64,000 bases of DNA from Leptodontidium sp. MPI-SDFR-AT-0119. Taxonomy: Eukaryota; Ascomycota; Leotiomycetes; Helotiales; Leptodontidiaceae. A program made the translations under genes and the position numbers. The notes beneath the pieces were generated by a model, which worked only from the letters and a program-made list of their open reading frames with translations, searched no databases and was not told where the DNA came from. Numbering within the stretch: the stretch's first letter is position 1; every line of letters starts with the position of its first letter. The DNA is taken from NCBI GenBank assembly GCA_020726505.1, contig JAHLEZ010000001.1, positions 3,410,001-3,474,000 of the forward strand, read 5' to 3'. This document shows positions 35,560 through 47,133 of this stretch, piece by piece.

Positions 35560-37010
35560 CTTCTTCGGATGCAGTTGTGATGGGACGGGAGGTCGTAGGG
35601 CAGAGGCATAGTCATATTGAGGGGTGCGAAAGGAGGTCTGCTATTCCTTGGATGGGGTATGGCAAGACTGGAGAAGTCCGGGTCTGGATAGGTGCTAGGC
35701 GTTGGATTGAATAGCAGATCGGATCGGACCGGTTCAGTTATTATCGCAACTCCCTACCGAGCTTGACAGAGAATAGGATAGAAATTCTCGATCAGTACTC
35801 GGTTACAATTGGGGTTGAGCTCCTGCGAGCAGGACGTGTACATTAGGTAGATGGGATGGGATACAAAAGCATAATTCACAGTATTGCATAGCAGCCGTCA
35901 AGTGGGTAGGGGCAACAGTTGTGAGAACTTACCTGAGTGAGCTTTCATGTATGGCTGCCCAATCCGTATCAACGTCTCCAATTTCCATCTTAGGTAGCAG
36001 GTACTCCGTACGGGCGAATAGATCTATTCGCAACTTTTGCCCTTTCACTGCCAGTAGAATGAATTGATGGCCCCTTCATATTTCAGCTTCTCCAGCAAAA
36101 ATGAAAACAGAGCGCCCATTTTGGCTTGCCTGTGAACCTGAGGTCACTGATTATCTCGCAAGCTTCTCCTTGGTAATATTACCCAGTGGCATCACAAAGC
36201 CACTCAATTTTGAAAATACTATTATTATGGCAGGGGTTGGTTTTGTTTTTGGTGAAGAAATACTGGCGAGTGCCTCGCAAGCTTTCCCGTTCTTGGAAAT
36301 ACTGACAGATATCCATCAGATTCAAATACCAGCATTCTGGAACATCAGGATTTTGCTTTGTTTGTTTTTGGAGAGGAAACAATGGCTAGTGTCTCGGAAG
36401 CCCTTCCTTTCTTGGAACTACTGGTAGAAATCCGATACCAGTTTCTCGGAATTAAATGGTCCTACTGTACTTCGTATCTGCTTGTTGCAGCCACATTCAG
36501 CCACCGCCCGCCTCAGCAGCCCAGCCTTAATACTCCGAACGGGTACGTGAAATGCATGCAGTAGGTTATACATCCGATGCCAGTGAAATGGATCTCACGC
36601 ACATCGGTGGAGATAGATCTGAGATCCCAGACCATGCATGATAGGTAGGCCCTGCCTGCCATGTGTTCGGACGCGTCACGCTTGCTCGACCCCTGCAGCA
36701 GCTATATTATGGCCTTTTCATACTGCATGGAACTGCCTTTCCGTTTTTTCGTCCATTCATCGACTGACAGGTCTAACAGCAAGAATTCTGAGAGTTTCAC
36801 CGCCATGATATGCTCTGTGCGGTTCGCGCACCGAGGGCGATGCTCCAACCCATTGGGCTGTCGATACTACCTCTTCCATGAAGATAGCCTTCTCGCGGTA
36901 GAATACAAGATCTCAACGTCGCTCACCTCCGGGAAACATTCCCCTCTCTCCTCGAACTGATCACATCATTCACATGTGGCTTATTTTTCTACAACAGCAT
37001 TCTTTTGAAC
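35560..37010. other. intergenic with a decayed tandem repeat
   Basis: No gene is supportable. The open frame at 36101-36427 is explained by a diverged direct repeat (separate entry). Confidence 0.45.
36119..36466. repeat. diverged tandem repeat, about 115-120 bp units
   Basis: Three units (about 36119-36235, 36236-36355 and 36356-36466) share CTCGCAAGCTT-/CTTGGAAATACT-like segments in the same order. The last two are clearest (TTTGTTTTTGG, then CTTGGAA, then CAGATATCC/AGAAATCC). Confidence 0.6.
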
Positions 37011-37404
37011 ATGAGTAAGTGATATGTTCTTCACTCAAGCACTTCAACTTCCCACCAATGATCATGCTATGTATTCTGTACATTCATTGACCGGCCCCTA
37101 GCATCAACAGAAACCGCTGTTGCAATATCTTTTGGCCTACTCAGTGCCATTCTAAGCCTCGTTGCTATAACGATTGGTTATATGACCCTTCGAGTAACCA
37201 GAGATGACACAAGTATGTTTATTGCCCTTCGCTCCCAAAATTCAATCATGAGGATTGTCAATACCAGTACCAATAAAATCTGACGGAGCCATGACAGGGA
37301 ACAATCCAACCCAGAATTTCTCTCCGTACAGCAATGTCTTGCGCCACGAACACACATATTTCATTGGAGCGAAGGAAGGACGGAGGAACTATGGGGGATG
37401 CTGA
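37011..37404 (+). CDS. 73-residue single-span membrane protein, three exons
   Basis: Exon 1 is only four coding bases (37011-37014), exon 2 is 37102-37212 and exon 3 is 37298-37404. All junctions have GTAAGT/GTATGT donors and YAG acceptors and keep phase. The product starts MTSTETAVAISFGLL, has one hydrophobic segment (residues about 7-27) and ends after an FRHEH-like motif (VLRHEHTYFIG). Tiny proteins with this layout (membrane span, polar stretch, RHEH motif) occur repeatedly in leotiomycete genomes as far as I recall; function unknown. The minute first exon makes it easy to miss. Confidence 0.55.
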
Positions 37405-38007
37405 CAACCATCAGCCTTGGCAGACATTTGAAAGTTAACTTGCTGGCAGAACTTCTGTTCTATGATTACAGTAGCTGTTTTCCTACCGCAACCTATGGGT
37501 CTGTTGCTTCCAGCTAAGATTTACCAAGTGTTACTGGAGCTATACAGGATCATTCATTAGGAAGGGATTTGAGCCAACGCGACACGATGTTTCCATTTAA
37601 CATAGATTGAGCGACAAAATACCCCCTTTGTTTCTAAACAAGAAACATGTATTCCTTCCTCCTTGTTTCCGACATGCAATAAAGAGTATTCGGATATGCC
37701 TGCAAACCTACCCACTTTGTCTCTAAACCCCGCACATTTCTCCTTATTCTCCCCCACATGCTAAAGCGTATTTGGATATTTCTTCAAAACTATCTGTTTG
37801 ATCTCTAAAAACCTGGACTGTTTTCTGCTTTCTCCAAGATTTAAACATTGATTAGATATCTTTGCTTACGGTTCTTTCACATATTGTAACAATACTGTTT
37901 ACGCCCTACACACATTGTTTAAGCACTAAAAATTCTTTGAAACCATTTCTCAATAAAAAAACAACACAAACTTCCAAAAACAATCTTGATAAATCCAAAC
38001 TATAAAT
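37405..38007. other. intergenic with tandem repeat
   Basis: AT-rich, filled largely by the three-copy repeat at 37615-37870. No gene. Confidence 0.5.
37615..37870. repeat. diverged tandem repeat, about 85 bp units
   Basis: Three units (about 37615-37702, 37703-37784 and 37785-37870) share ordered blocks of the type CTTTGTYTCTAAAC, then TCCTTATTCTCC-like, then GTATTTGGATAT. The overlapping minus-strand open frame at 37557-37757 is a by-product. Confidence 0.65.
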
Positions 38008-38607
38008 ATGGATCCATTCCCAGGTTTTACAAACATTATAGTCTCTCCAGTGCTGCAATCAGCAGCACTCTCAATTATATCTCCATCAAACCTGGAGATA
38101 TCAACCACGAGCCAGAGATCCCTATAATCCACCAGATGCCTACCACAAATGTGTATCGCCTACCTCATAATCGGTACATGCACACACCGAATCGGCACCC
38201 GCACATTCCCATGCTTCCCCACCCTCGAACAGCGAGAATTCTACTGCCTAGGAATAGCCACGAGCCCAACGCCCGAACAGTTCGACGAAGAATGCGATGA
38301 ATGCATTGATCATAGGATAGAAGTCTCGATCCTAGAATGGTGCCGAACAGTGGTATCTGATCCCCTGAGAATAGGGTGTAATGATGACGGAGCTTCCTTT
38401 GTGAGAACTCCTCCTGCTACGCCTCTGAATGCGGGGAGTGTTAGTGAGAGGGAGGAGCAGGAGGTGGAGAGTGGGGACGAAGATGAGTATAAAGAACCAC
38501 CGTGTTTATGTCCTTTGAGACACCCATTGGAGATCTTCTTGCTTATGTTGATGGTTATGTGCATCTTTGTGGAACTCTTGTTGCTCTTCATCCTGCTTAA
38601 CAAGTAG
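38008..38607 (+). pseudogene. small Cys-containing, C-terminally anchored protein with in-frame TAA
   Basis: A frame from the ATG at 38008 (MDPFPGFTNIIV) meets TAA at 38125-38127 and stays open to 38607. The downstream part encodes Cys/His-spaced sequence (CIAYLIIGTCTHRIG, then EECDECIDH), an acidic linker and a C-terminal hydrophobic helix (about 20 residues, LLLLFILLNK end), suggesting tail-anchoring. The TAA is what CAA to TAA would produce. Alternatively translation starts at the internal ATG at 38149, giving a 152-residue protein. Family not recognised. Confidence 0.4.
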
Positions 38608-39637
38608 GGTGAGTCAAGCTTGCTCATCCCTCATCTCATCTCATTCCATCTCTGAATCCTCGTTTTTCTTTAACTAGACAGTTTTAGGCTACTGAATCAC
38701 TTCTTTACATTGCTTGATAATTGGCTGAAACTTCGCAGAAGCCTCTGCCAATATCAAGCAAGGTCTTTTGACCAAAATCGTTTGTTTCGCACTTGAGCTC
38801 TTTATAGAGCCAATATGACACACAATCTAGTTCTTTCTCTTCTGAGAAAGAATGTAGATTATCCCTTCTTCTCGAAATTCTCTTCCATCGACAAATATCT
38901 CAGATTAACCTTGTACTTTCAAGGTTTTTTTGAGGGAAACTGATGATGAACCTCGTAAATCTCGGAGATATATCTCAGAATATTATGGAAACTCGCATAG
39001 TTTTATAGTTTACATAAATTATAAATGTAATGTAGCTTAATATTAAAGCATTAAAAGTTTGAAATGAAAGTATTTTGAGCGAGTTTTGACATGCACAAAA
39101 TGTGGACACATTCATCGTGCTTATTGCAAATTTGGTTAGATTGTACGGTCGTATCCTCAATTAAGGGTGCGAGAGGGCATTTCGAGTTTGTCTGGGGGCC
39201 TTATTTGGTGTCCCTTTATTAACCGAGTTGAGGCGATTAATTCAAAGTAGAAAAACTATCTTAATTAAAGTGAAAATTCAAATTAAATAGAGATAACCTC
39301 CAGCTTAAACTCTTCACTTGCCCTCGCTCTGAATTTGATCCTAGTGTTGGGTGGGAAATAGAGGCATTGCTTGAATACTCAAGCACAGAGCTCTTACCTC
39401 CTTTCAGAACTCTGTTCAACGCGCTTCTTTCTCGGCGGGATATTCATACACACTTAACGCCTCCATCCAACACGTCACCACGTACGTAGCGTTCCAAAAT
39501 AAACCCCTAAAGTTTATAATGCCTCTCTTAAAGGGTGATCTCAAAGATCTTTGAAAGTAGAGGAGTTATATTTAAAGTAGTGGTCGTTCTTTCATTTAAC
39601 TACTAGCACAAATAGTACAAAGAAGATCTTGCTCCCT

Positions 39638-39769
39638 TTCATGGACATATCTCACGTCATTAATGTAGACATACGTAAGTACTCTTCCATGAGCATATTT
39701 CACGTTACGATCATAAATAACACACAAAGAATCTTTCATGGATAGATTTTGCTACGTCATTAATGTAAA
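39638..39769. repeat. diverged short tandem repeat in AT-rich DNA
   Basis: Three related units carry TTCATGGA- and ACGTCATTAATGTA-like blocks (39638-39667, 39685-39720 and 39734-39769). The middle copy is the most diverged. Confidence 0.55.
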
Positions 39770-40736
39770 CAACATGTAAACAATAGCCCCCTAAGTATGA
39801 GACGTGTTCTTCTGTTCAATTGATGCGAATTTGTTTCTTGTTCATTCTGTTACAGCATCGCAGAAATCTTGAGTATGATATCTAGGAGACCTGTGTTCGG
39901 ATTTGATCTGGAGGAACAGCCTCTCCAGTCTTCTGAGGTATCTGTTTAGTTTTCAACAAACTCAGACAAGATTGAGTAAGATGAGTCACACTTACACCTA
40001 ACTCATACAAGCCAAAAACACAGACTCCACAAACGAGGTAACGACCACCAACATGAGAATGACATGCCACGGATAATCATAAGGCAAAAGCGCAAGATAC
40101 ACAATCGCTCAAGAGATGACATTAGCATAGCTTCGGAAGAAACGTTGTACGGATCGATTTCCACTGAGTAAGTACCCAATGGTACCAAAAAATGTAAATT
40201 AGTGAAGTTCATTCCATGATACTCTGCACGGGAGTGAGGGGGAGTGGGGAGATGGCGGGGGCGGGGGAGGAATCCTACTTCAACGTCACCCCCACACTCC
40301 TTTGGCAGAAATTAAACCATTTATATTACCACGAAACACAAGTGGATAACCTTCCATGACCAACCCTCAATATTATACATACTCTGCAGAAACCACAATT
40401 TCCGTGGACTCACTGACTCAGCACGGAACGCTAGACAAAAGTAATCTGTAAATAATATTCTACAGCCTCTTAAGAGATGTGGATTATTATTGAAGGGACC
40501 TTGCATTATTCTGCCGAAGAACCTCGAACGCTGCCTTCTGACTTTGGGGTTCATTTTTGGTGTTTGAAGATCTCTAGGGAGTGGATTGGTGGGGCAAGTT
40601 GTCGACTCTCTCGTTAGGCTCTGCAGCTTCAGATCTGACAAACGGTTGGAATCAATACATTCCAGCTTTTTGTAGGAGGGGAGTTTGCCAACTGTGAGAG
40701 GCTACAAGGAGTTTTCTCTCTTAGTTATTGCGAAAG

Positions 40737-40756
40737 GTTTTGTTTTGTTTTGTTTT
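40737..40756. repeat. GTTTT microsatellite
   Basis: Four units of GTTTT in noncoding DNA. Confidence 0.75.
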
Positions 40757-41159
40757 AAGCTCGACTCGCTTAATTTTCCCAGAATAGTCTAGCTGCATCT
40801 GATGCCAAGAAGAGGCATCTCGTTATGTAACTTCGCATCGCAGTATGGGTCACATTCAATTTTCTTGGAGAGTTTGATAAATCTTTGGTACTTTGATTCA
40901 TTTTTTGAAATTACCATTATTCTTTTTGATTGATTTTTCAATTTTCCTTGTGCAGCAGAGAGAAGGAAACGCATGCCTCCCCCTCTTCATCTGCTCACCG
41001 CGCCCTTCTCTCATCCTCGCATTGCCCATCGAGGGAAGTTACAAGGAGTTGGAGAAGACATTCTCCCCCTCCACTTTCAGTCAAGCTTGACACGCTGTTG
41101 GGGTCATCCAGATCAACTGGAGAATTAAGCCCGAGCTTATGTCATGTCACTAACCTTGT

Positions 41160-41462
41160 TCAAAAGAACCCCGTCTGGTCCTCACTCGATGACGGTACCT
41201 TATCTCGGGAATGAGCATGATAGATTCTGCTCATTGGACGTGTCTTGGCCCCGAACTGCCTTGCCTCAGACTTTGTGTAGAACTCGTAGCCGGCGAGTTC
41301 TTCCTTGCTAGAAATGCTTCCAAGGTTGAAGAGATACATCACGTCTGTCAGTGTGAGTGCGGGAGAAGATGGGCGAGAAGGTCTCATGGGGGGAGGTTTA
41401 GACCCAGATCTCAGTGCCGATCTGGAAGACTTGTATCTGGTACTGTTGGAAGGGGAAGACAT
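41160..41462 (-). CDS. possible small hypothetical protein
   Basis: A 100-residue frame from the ATG at 41462 (MSSPSNSTRYKSS). It is Ser/Pro-rich at first and then more protein-like (DVMYLFNLGSISSKEELAGY), ending EDQTGFF. Composition is the only support; an upstream exon may be missing. It is divergent from the amidoligase-like gene. Could be spurious. Confidence 0.25.
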   Translation of the reverse strand: MSSPSNSTRYKSSRSALRSGSKPPPMRPSRPSSPALTLTDVMYLFNLGSISSKEELAGYEFYTKSEARQFGAKTRPMSRIYHAHSRDKVPSSSEDQTGFF

Positions 41463-41959
41463 GTCGGGATGTCCTTGTGTTGGTATCACACTGGAATGAA
41501 ACGTAAGCCATGAGTTTGGGTAATTATGTTGGCTTCTTATGTTACTGAATGTTCTGTTCTATTTGGTCTGAGAGTGCGATAATCAATGGCTTTGTCGAGA
41601 GAATGGCAGTGTCAGTTAATTTTAATGTCAACAAAGAATTTCTTTGTCCGTTAAGTGCTATCTAGCTGACAATACACATGGCGTCATTTTGGTGGTAGAG
41701 AAATGGATGAAAATTAGGGGTTCTCAAAACAATAGCTCTGTTGTTCTTGGACAAGCACTGCTCATTTACAGTACCTTGTTCTACCAAACTAAAAAGTCAT
41801 TCCTCTGTTGTTCATCAAGATTCAAAGATCAGAGCTTAATCCATAAAGAGAACAATGCTTTGTGGACGAAAGAAAACTTCTGAAATGAAATAGAAAGAAC
41901 AGCAGTTCTCCAAATCCTTTCAGATGCTGACCCTCACCAAAAAGCTAGACTCCACAGCA

Positions 41960-43105
41960 ATGGCCTCCCCAATCACTTTTGGTGTCGAAATAGAGTTTAA
42001 TCTCGCCTATCTGGACCACAAAGAAAACCCACCAGACCCTACAGAGACTAGCCAGCTGTTATTCCCTCTTACAGACGAGGTAAAAGAAGTATTGAGGTTG
42101 TACTTCAGACTTGTCCCAAACGACCCAATCCCGAAAAGTATTCGAAGTGAATACGAGTACCTGGGTAAAAGGAAGGTTGCACAATACAGTGTCAAGAACA
42201 CTATCGAATCCATCGGCTGCCATGTGCAGGCAGGGGTCGAAAAAGACAGCCCAGCAGTTTGGGAAGTGCTCTTCGATGATAGTGTCCATCCAGAAGAGAA
42301 TACCCCCTACAAGTGGTTCCCGATGGAGATCAACTCTCCTGCCCTTCCGCTCAACCCTATTTCACTGGAATTAATTGAAAGAGTGTGTTCTGTCATAGCG
42401 AAGACCTACGTCACTGATGCGAATCAATTAACTGGCGTACACGTTCACCTGTCAGCTGGATCCACGACTTTCGAATTCCGCACCATGCAAAATCTGATAG
42501 TCTTCCTCTGGGCTTTCGAACACCAAATGAGTAGTTTGCATCCTGAAGAGAGGCAAGATAGTATGTATTGTCGTGGGTTCAGAGAAAAATGCGCTATGGT
42601 CGCTGATTTTACTGAGAAGTGGGGAAAGCCTCCAAGAATCCTCCAAGGAATCACCGAGTTCTACAAATGCCTGGACATGACGAGTTTGCTCTCTGCGGCT
42701 TGTTGCTGTGAAGGTAGTAAATTCATGGCTTTCAACTGCGACAATGCCCTGAGAAAGGTGAAAGAACCTCAAAGCTCTTTCAAGCCTACCATCGAGTGCC
42801 GGCAACATCAAGGAACACTCGACGGCGAAAGGATAGTTCAGTGGGTCAAGCTTGTTGCTGGACTCGTGCAGTGTATGGAGACCATACACCCAGAATCGCT
42901 TCTGGAATTACTTGAACTCGTGAAGCATGAAAAGTGGGAAAAGTCAAGTGATGATAAGAGCAATGATCTCAACGAAGCGAAACTTGGCCCAATTCTAGCA
43001 GAGGGTGCGCTCACCATCATAGACATCCTCAAGTATCTGGGCCTGAATGAATCTGCCAATTACTACCGCGATCGTCTTTTTCGAGTCGTAGGCAAAGATC
43101 AATAA
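41960..43105 (+). CDS. putative amidoligase (Amidoligase_2 type)
   Basis: A single exon. The preferred ATG at 41960 (MASPITFGVEIEF, context GCAATGG) gives 381 residues; an ATG at 41924 would add 12. Motifs of the amidoligase/glutamate-cysteine ligase-like fold are visible: FGVEIEF at residues 7-13 (metal/ATP-binding Glu residues), TGVHVHLS at about 158-165, and IECRQHQGTLD at about 278-288. Family role: ATP-dependent amide-bond formation between an amino acid or peptide and a carboxylate, with the substrate unknown in fungi. No signal peptide is seen, so it is probably cytosolic. No obvious partner gene (for example a glutamine amidotransferase-like gene) is adjacent. Intact. Confidence 0.82.
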   Translation: MASPITFGVEIEFNLAYLDHKENPPDPTETSQLLFPLTDEVKEVLRLYFRLVPNDPIPKSIRSEYEYLGKRKVAQYSVKNTIESIGCHVQAGVEKDSPAVWEVLFDDSVHPEENTPYKWFPMEINSPALPLNPISLELIERVCSVIAKTYVTDANQLTGVHVHLSAGSTTFEFRTMQNLIVFLWAFEHQMSSLHPEERQDSMYCRGFREKCAMVADFTEKWGKPPRILQGITEFYKCLDMTSLLSAACCCEGSKFMAFNCDNALRKVKEPQSSFKPTIECRQHQGTLDGERIVQWVKLVAGLVQCMETIHPESLLELLELVKHEKWEKSSDDKSNDLNEAKLGPILAEGALTIIDILKYLGLNESANYYRDRLFRVVGKDQ

Positions 43106-44160
43106 ATGACCACATATTGCGACCTCCGAGTCGATTACCGAAGCTCCCGAATGATTCAAAAGTTCGAGCTTGGCTGCTTCGAGTCGTCAAGCAGACAAAG
43201 GAGGAAGGCTGAAAATATTCCAGAGCATGATGATTGCTGGTGCAGCTACTAAAGATGAAGATGGTGCGGGTTTGGACCTTAACTCTTATGATCGATCCTC
43301 TTTGGTCCATGATCGTTAGGGAAGATGGGTAGAGGCATGACCTTGCTCCTGTTTTGATCGTGACATGGAATATGTGTAAGAAATCTGGATTGATGCCCTC
43401 TAACTCTCTGGTACTTGCAACATTCCCTAGTCTTCTAACAACAGATACAGCCCTACCGCTCTGGTCAAAACTCATCAAAATCAAATCCATCAACACCGAA
43501 AGAATAGGGATTACATAGTAGCAAAAAAACAAATGTAAGTGTCTCCTTAAATCTCACATATATGCATGAGGCGAGGTTAGTGCACTTTGAAGTCAACGAC
43601 GCGACTTTGAAGTAAATGTATTGAGGGCGGTGCTTTGATTTGATGACGTAACTTGGAGTCTCTGATACTTTAAGTATCATTAACACCATTAAATACTCAA
43701 TCCACTTTGCGGGTCCCCACTACTGTTGAGATTTTAGATTGGAATTCCATACTGAGAGAAAGGAATGCGTCACTTAAACAATGGCCTTGCTTACTCGTAA
43801 ATTACTCTCAACGAAACAGGACCAGCGGCGCCTAAACTGGAGTAAATGAGCATAAGAGGAGCCGAGGTTCTCGTTTAATCTAATACGGCGTTTGCTAAAC
43901 GCGTTCTGCATGTATTCCTAGCAGCGGTCACAGCAACTCTTCGTTGAATCAGAGAAATATGTGAAGTAATGGAACTCAATTCATGAAGACATGGTGTCGA
44001 ATTAATTCCCGGATCGTTTTCGCAATGAATGACACATATCCCTCGTAGCCCTAATGTCGTCTCGCCTCCCCCATGAGATTGAAGCCTACTCGACATTGAA
44101 TTTTAAATGCTGCACAGCAGTGGGTGTGCCCAATCAAAGACCAGCCAACAAAGCCTGCCA
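43106..44160. other. intergenic between convergent genes
   Basis: 3' flanks of the amidoligase-like gene (plus) and the receptor-like gene (minus). AT-rich; no supportable gene. Confidence 0.45.
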
Positions 44161-45565
44161 TTAGTTCTCCCTAAACACACTCGTCTCCACGGTCTTTCGA
44201 AGCCCTCTCTGATCATCATCTTCAAGTATATGTTCCTGACTGCTGTTGTCATCCATACCCGTTTGACCATTGTCTCACTCTTCCCATTGTAAGATCGCAA
44301 CTCGACCGCTCCTCTTGTATCACCCAGCTGACTGCGTTGTCCATATCCAAATCCTGCTCCGTACTTGGAGCGATCTGAGGATCCGGCGAAAGTCTTCTTA
44401 AACAATGGTCGGAGGGCAGGGGCGGATGCTGAAATGATCGCGAGGTTGACTTCGATTTGCGACCAGAGTAGAATATCTTCATTCGTTAGTTTCGACTCGA
44501 GGGAAATAATGGGAGCGCTTACAGATTGCATCGTAAGAGGGGTCTTTCGTAACGGCATAGACGTGTAGAGCGTAAAATCGTAAACATGATGCGAGAATAG
44601 CAACACCTCCAGTCGAGAAAATTCCAATCAGAGCCACTACGCAAGGGTCAATTATCTTCCGGACGACTTCCGAATATACTCACATCTTCTGCGCGTATTT
44701 ATATGCAGCGTTGCTAGTGTTGGAAGCGGCATGATGAGAATGACAACATCGGTAACAACGTTTATGGTTGACATAGAGTAGTACGAGGCAGCTACGTCGT
44801 TGCATCCCTGTGGAAATGTGAGAGATCAGGCATTCTGGGGTTTGGATCTACATTCGAAGGCCTTGAGAAATATTAGACTAATCCAGCATCTGCTGTTCTG
44901 ATGATTACTTACTTGGACAAACATTACAATGACGGTCTGTGCGGTTATTACACCTGTCACGATCCATACCCAAAGCCGAAACTTTGTCTGTGTTAGGATT
45001 CGATAGTAAAGGGCAAGAATGCTGGCTTTGACAAGGTAGAGCACGAAAGCATCTACTCGAGGTCAGAAATCTTCGCTCTGCATTGTAGATTCGGGCTATG
45101 TTGTTGTTATGTGAGGACCAACTTACCAACAATTTGGTAGGCATACCCTGGATGTTGAGTGTTAGCATTTCCCTGAAGAGCGGATCGAAGGAGATGCGAG
45201 CATCGCGTGGGCTATTATGGAGTCCGCAAGATTTGAGAAACTAGGATGACCAATACGTACAATGGTTGAGCGTGGGAATTAATATTTCTAATAAAGGTAG
45301 TTCTTCAAGATGTCGTCCTGTTCCTAAGGAGACGTGGAAGCCGTTCATGATTGCCATTCCTGTTGTAGCGCCCAACGCCCCGACCATTATCAAATCATCG
45401 AGACCAACGACTTTGAGATAGAAATGACGACAGTAGACTCTGGCTCGAGTCAGCAGCCATACGTCACAAAGAAGTAGTAATTGACTGCCTTAGTGTAACG
45501 GTCACGTAAGAGATGAATAGAAAGACACTCATCACCACCAGGAACGCAACCTAGCGGCTGCCATT
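44161..45565 (-). pseudogene. PTH11/rhodopsin-like fungal seven-span membrane protein, damaged
   Basis: Seven exons can be read in phase: exon 1 ending at 45489, then 45439-45261, 45147-45127, 45052-44913, 44807-44684, 44636-44523 and 44476 onward. The hydrophobic segments and motifs follow the fungal rhodopsin-domain family: GTGRHLEEL after span 2, LYLVKASILALYYR, VVTDVVILIMPLP and EVNLAIISASAPALRPL. Two problems occur. The N-terminal ATG (45565) is out of frame with the first membrane span. A one-base shift near 44258 separates the membrane part from the typical tail (SSQEHILEDDD), which ends at 44161; the unshifted frame runs to 44103. The first intron would need a GC donor. Family role: plasma-membrane sensing, mostly inferred. 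It may still yield a truncated receptor. Confidence 0.65.
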
Positions 45566-47133
45566 TTTTGCTGTGATCAAAGACTCCATTGCAAAGTGGA
45601 ACAAATGGTCGCAAAACACGGCATCAGAGAATTTGTGAAGAGTGATCAGAGATATGCGAGACTGACTTTGTAGCTGTACCAGACTACCAGCTCTTTGGAA
45701 GGATGCCAAAAGCCCACAAAGGCTGGCAATTCATAACTTCGTGCCCCTTTGACATCCTGTCATCGACAAAACGTTGTGTCTGAAGAAATTGTCTTGGCCA
45801 CTGGGATGGAGAAACAGTTCCTGGATTCAGGACATGGGCATGTCGACATGATACCCTATCGGAGGAAAGAGAGAAAACGGATTGTTGGAACCTGCGCTGT
45901 CAGCGGCGAGTCGGAACGATGCTATCAGTCCAAAACGTTGGATTGTGGGATCCACATCACCTTCCAAGTTCAGCAGAACCATCTGGACGGTCAGCTTCGT
46001 ACGAGTACGATTCAATCTCCGACGCGGCGCGTAACTCCCACCTTTGGGTCTCGCGTAAGGTTAACCAAGCAGTCAAGCATCAACATTGCAAAATTTCATG
46101 GGCCATAAAGTATAGTGTCATTAAGAATGGCGTGATGAGAGTTGAGAAGTGCCTTTCGGTTTGACTGGTTGAATTGCAAAACGTGGTGGACAAACCAAGT
46201 GAAGTTCATTTCAACTTGCTTGCGTTCCTTACAACCAGCACGTTGGTTCTCGTAGCTTGACTCCACCAACAAATGTTGGGGAATTAAAGGACTTTTCACC
46301 TGCATGAAAAAAATGATAGCTGGCAGAATTCCAGGTACAACTTAGGTCTAGTACCCGAAGTGAACGTCCTCTATTGCAAGGGAAAATAGTGATGAAGAAG
46401 TGAGCGAGACTAACTGTGAGAGCTCCAAAACAGGCTATGATATTCGTCTCACCAGGGTTTAACTTTAACAGAACATCCGATAACTCCACTGAAAAGATAG
46501 GATCCTAGAGACGGAGACTTCCGACTTCCCCGGTCTCCAACAACATGGGTGAAAAATAGACGAGTGGGATTGAGGGATATGGGGGTGAAACAAGAAAAGG
46601 GAAAAAGTAGGCGGCGATTAGCTTGGCATATGTAGCCAAGAGAACATCCCAACTGCAACACTGGGGTATTGCGGCGTTTTGCCCCACAAACCATCCACCT
46701 CAAGGATGCTCGGGATCGAGAGTTGACGTTTTATATTGCGAGCTTACGCTGCATCCAGAAGGGGATAGACACGCGCCGGATAGTATCCCGACGATTAGGG
46801 CTTCGGAACAATATTAAAAAACAATAAACAAGAAGCCAGAAAGTAAAGTAAGGAAGACTTTAACGAAGGAAACAGAACTGTCTGTAAAGGTGTGGCTTCA
46901 TTTGCGAATTCTCCTTGGGATGGATTGGTCTGAATACCAGGAGGTCAGAAAGTTCCAGAAAGTAAACAAAGGCGCTTGAATCTTGCATACCCTAGGCCTC
47001 GTCGACTCGGGCATAAACATTGCCCCCGGTGTCGAATATTATTTCCAGACTAATCCACTATTCAGACTATTGATGTGTGCTGCCAATTGCCTGAGGGATC
47101 CCACTCCTGCTGTACGTTTCATTTCAAGGGACA
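45566..47133. other. intergenic, no gene
   Basis: About 1.6 kb between the receptor-like gene and the tyrosinase promoter. Open frames on both strands lack family resemblance. No repeats or RNA genes are recognised. Confidence 0.4.

Larger units (their letters stand above)
38608..41923. other. AT-rich gene-poor stretch
   Basis: About 3.3 kb with long A/T runs, particularly 38.9-39.8 kb. It holds a decayed repeat (39638-39769) and a GTTTT microsatellite. A minus-strand frame at 41160-41462 (separate entry) is the only candidate gene. No transposase, reverse transcriptase or terminal repeat is recognised, although the base composition fits an old transposon graveyard. Confidence 0.45.

Noticed and set aside
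38608..40300. Transposon in the AT-rich island
   Set aside because: No terminal repeats, target-site duplication or transposase/reverse-transcriptase fragment could be recognised; only composition suggests it.
40321..40641. 106-residue minus-strand frame
   Set aside because: Isolated in AT-rich DNA, no recognisable motif and no supporting splice signals.
45749..46108. 119-residue plus-strand frame
   Set aside because: Composition is not protein-like and it overlaps competing frames on the other strand; no family resemblance.
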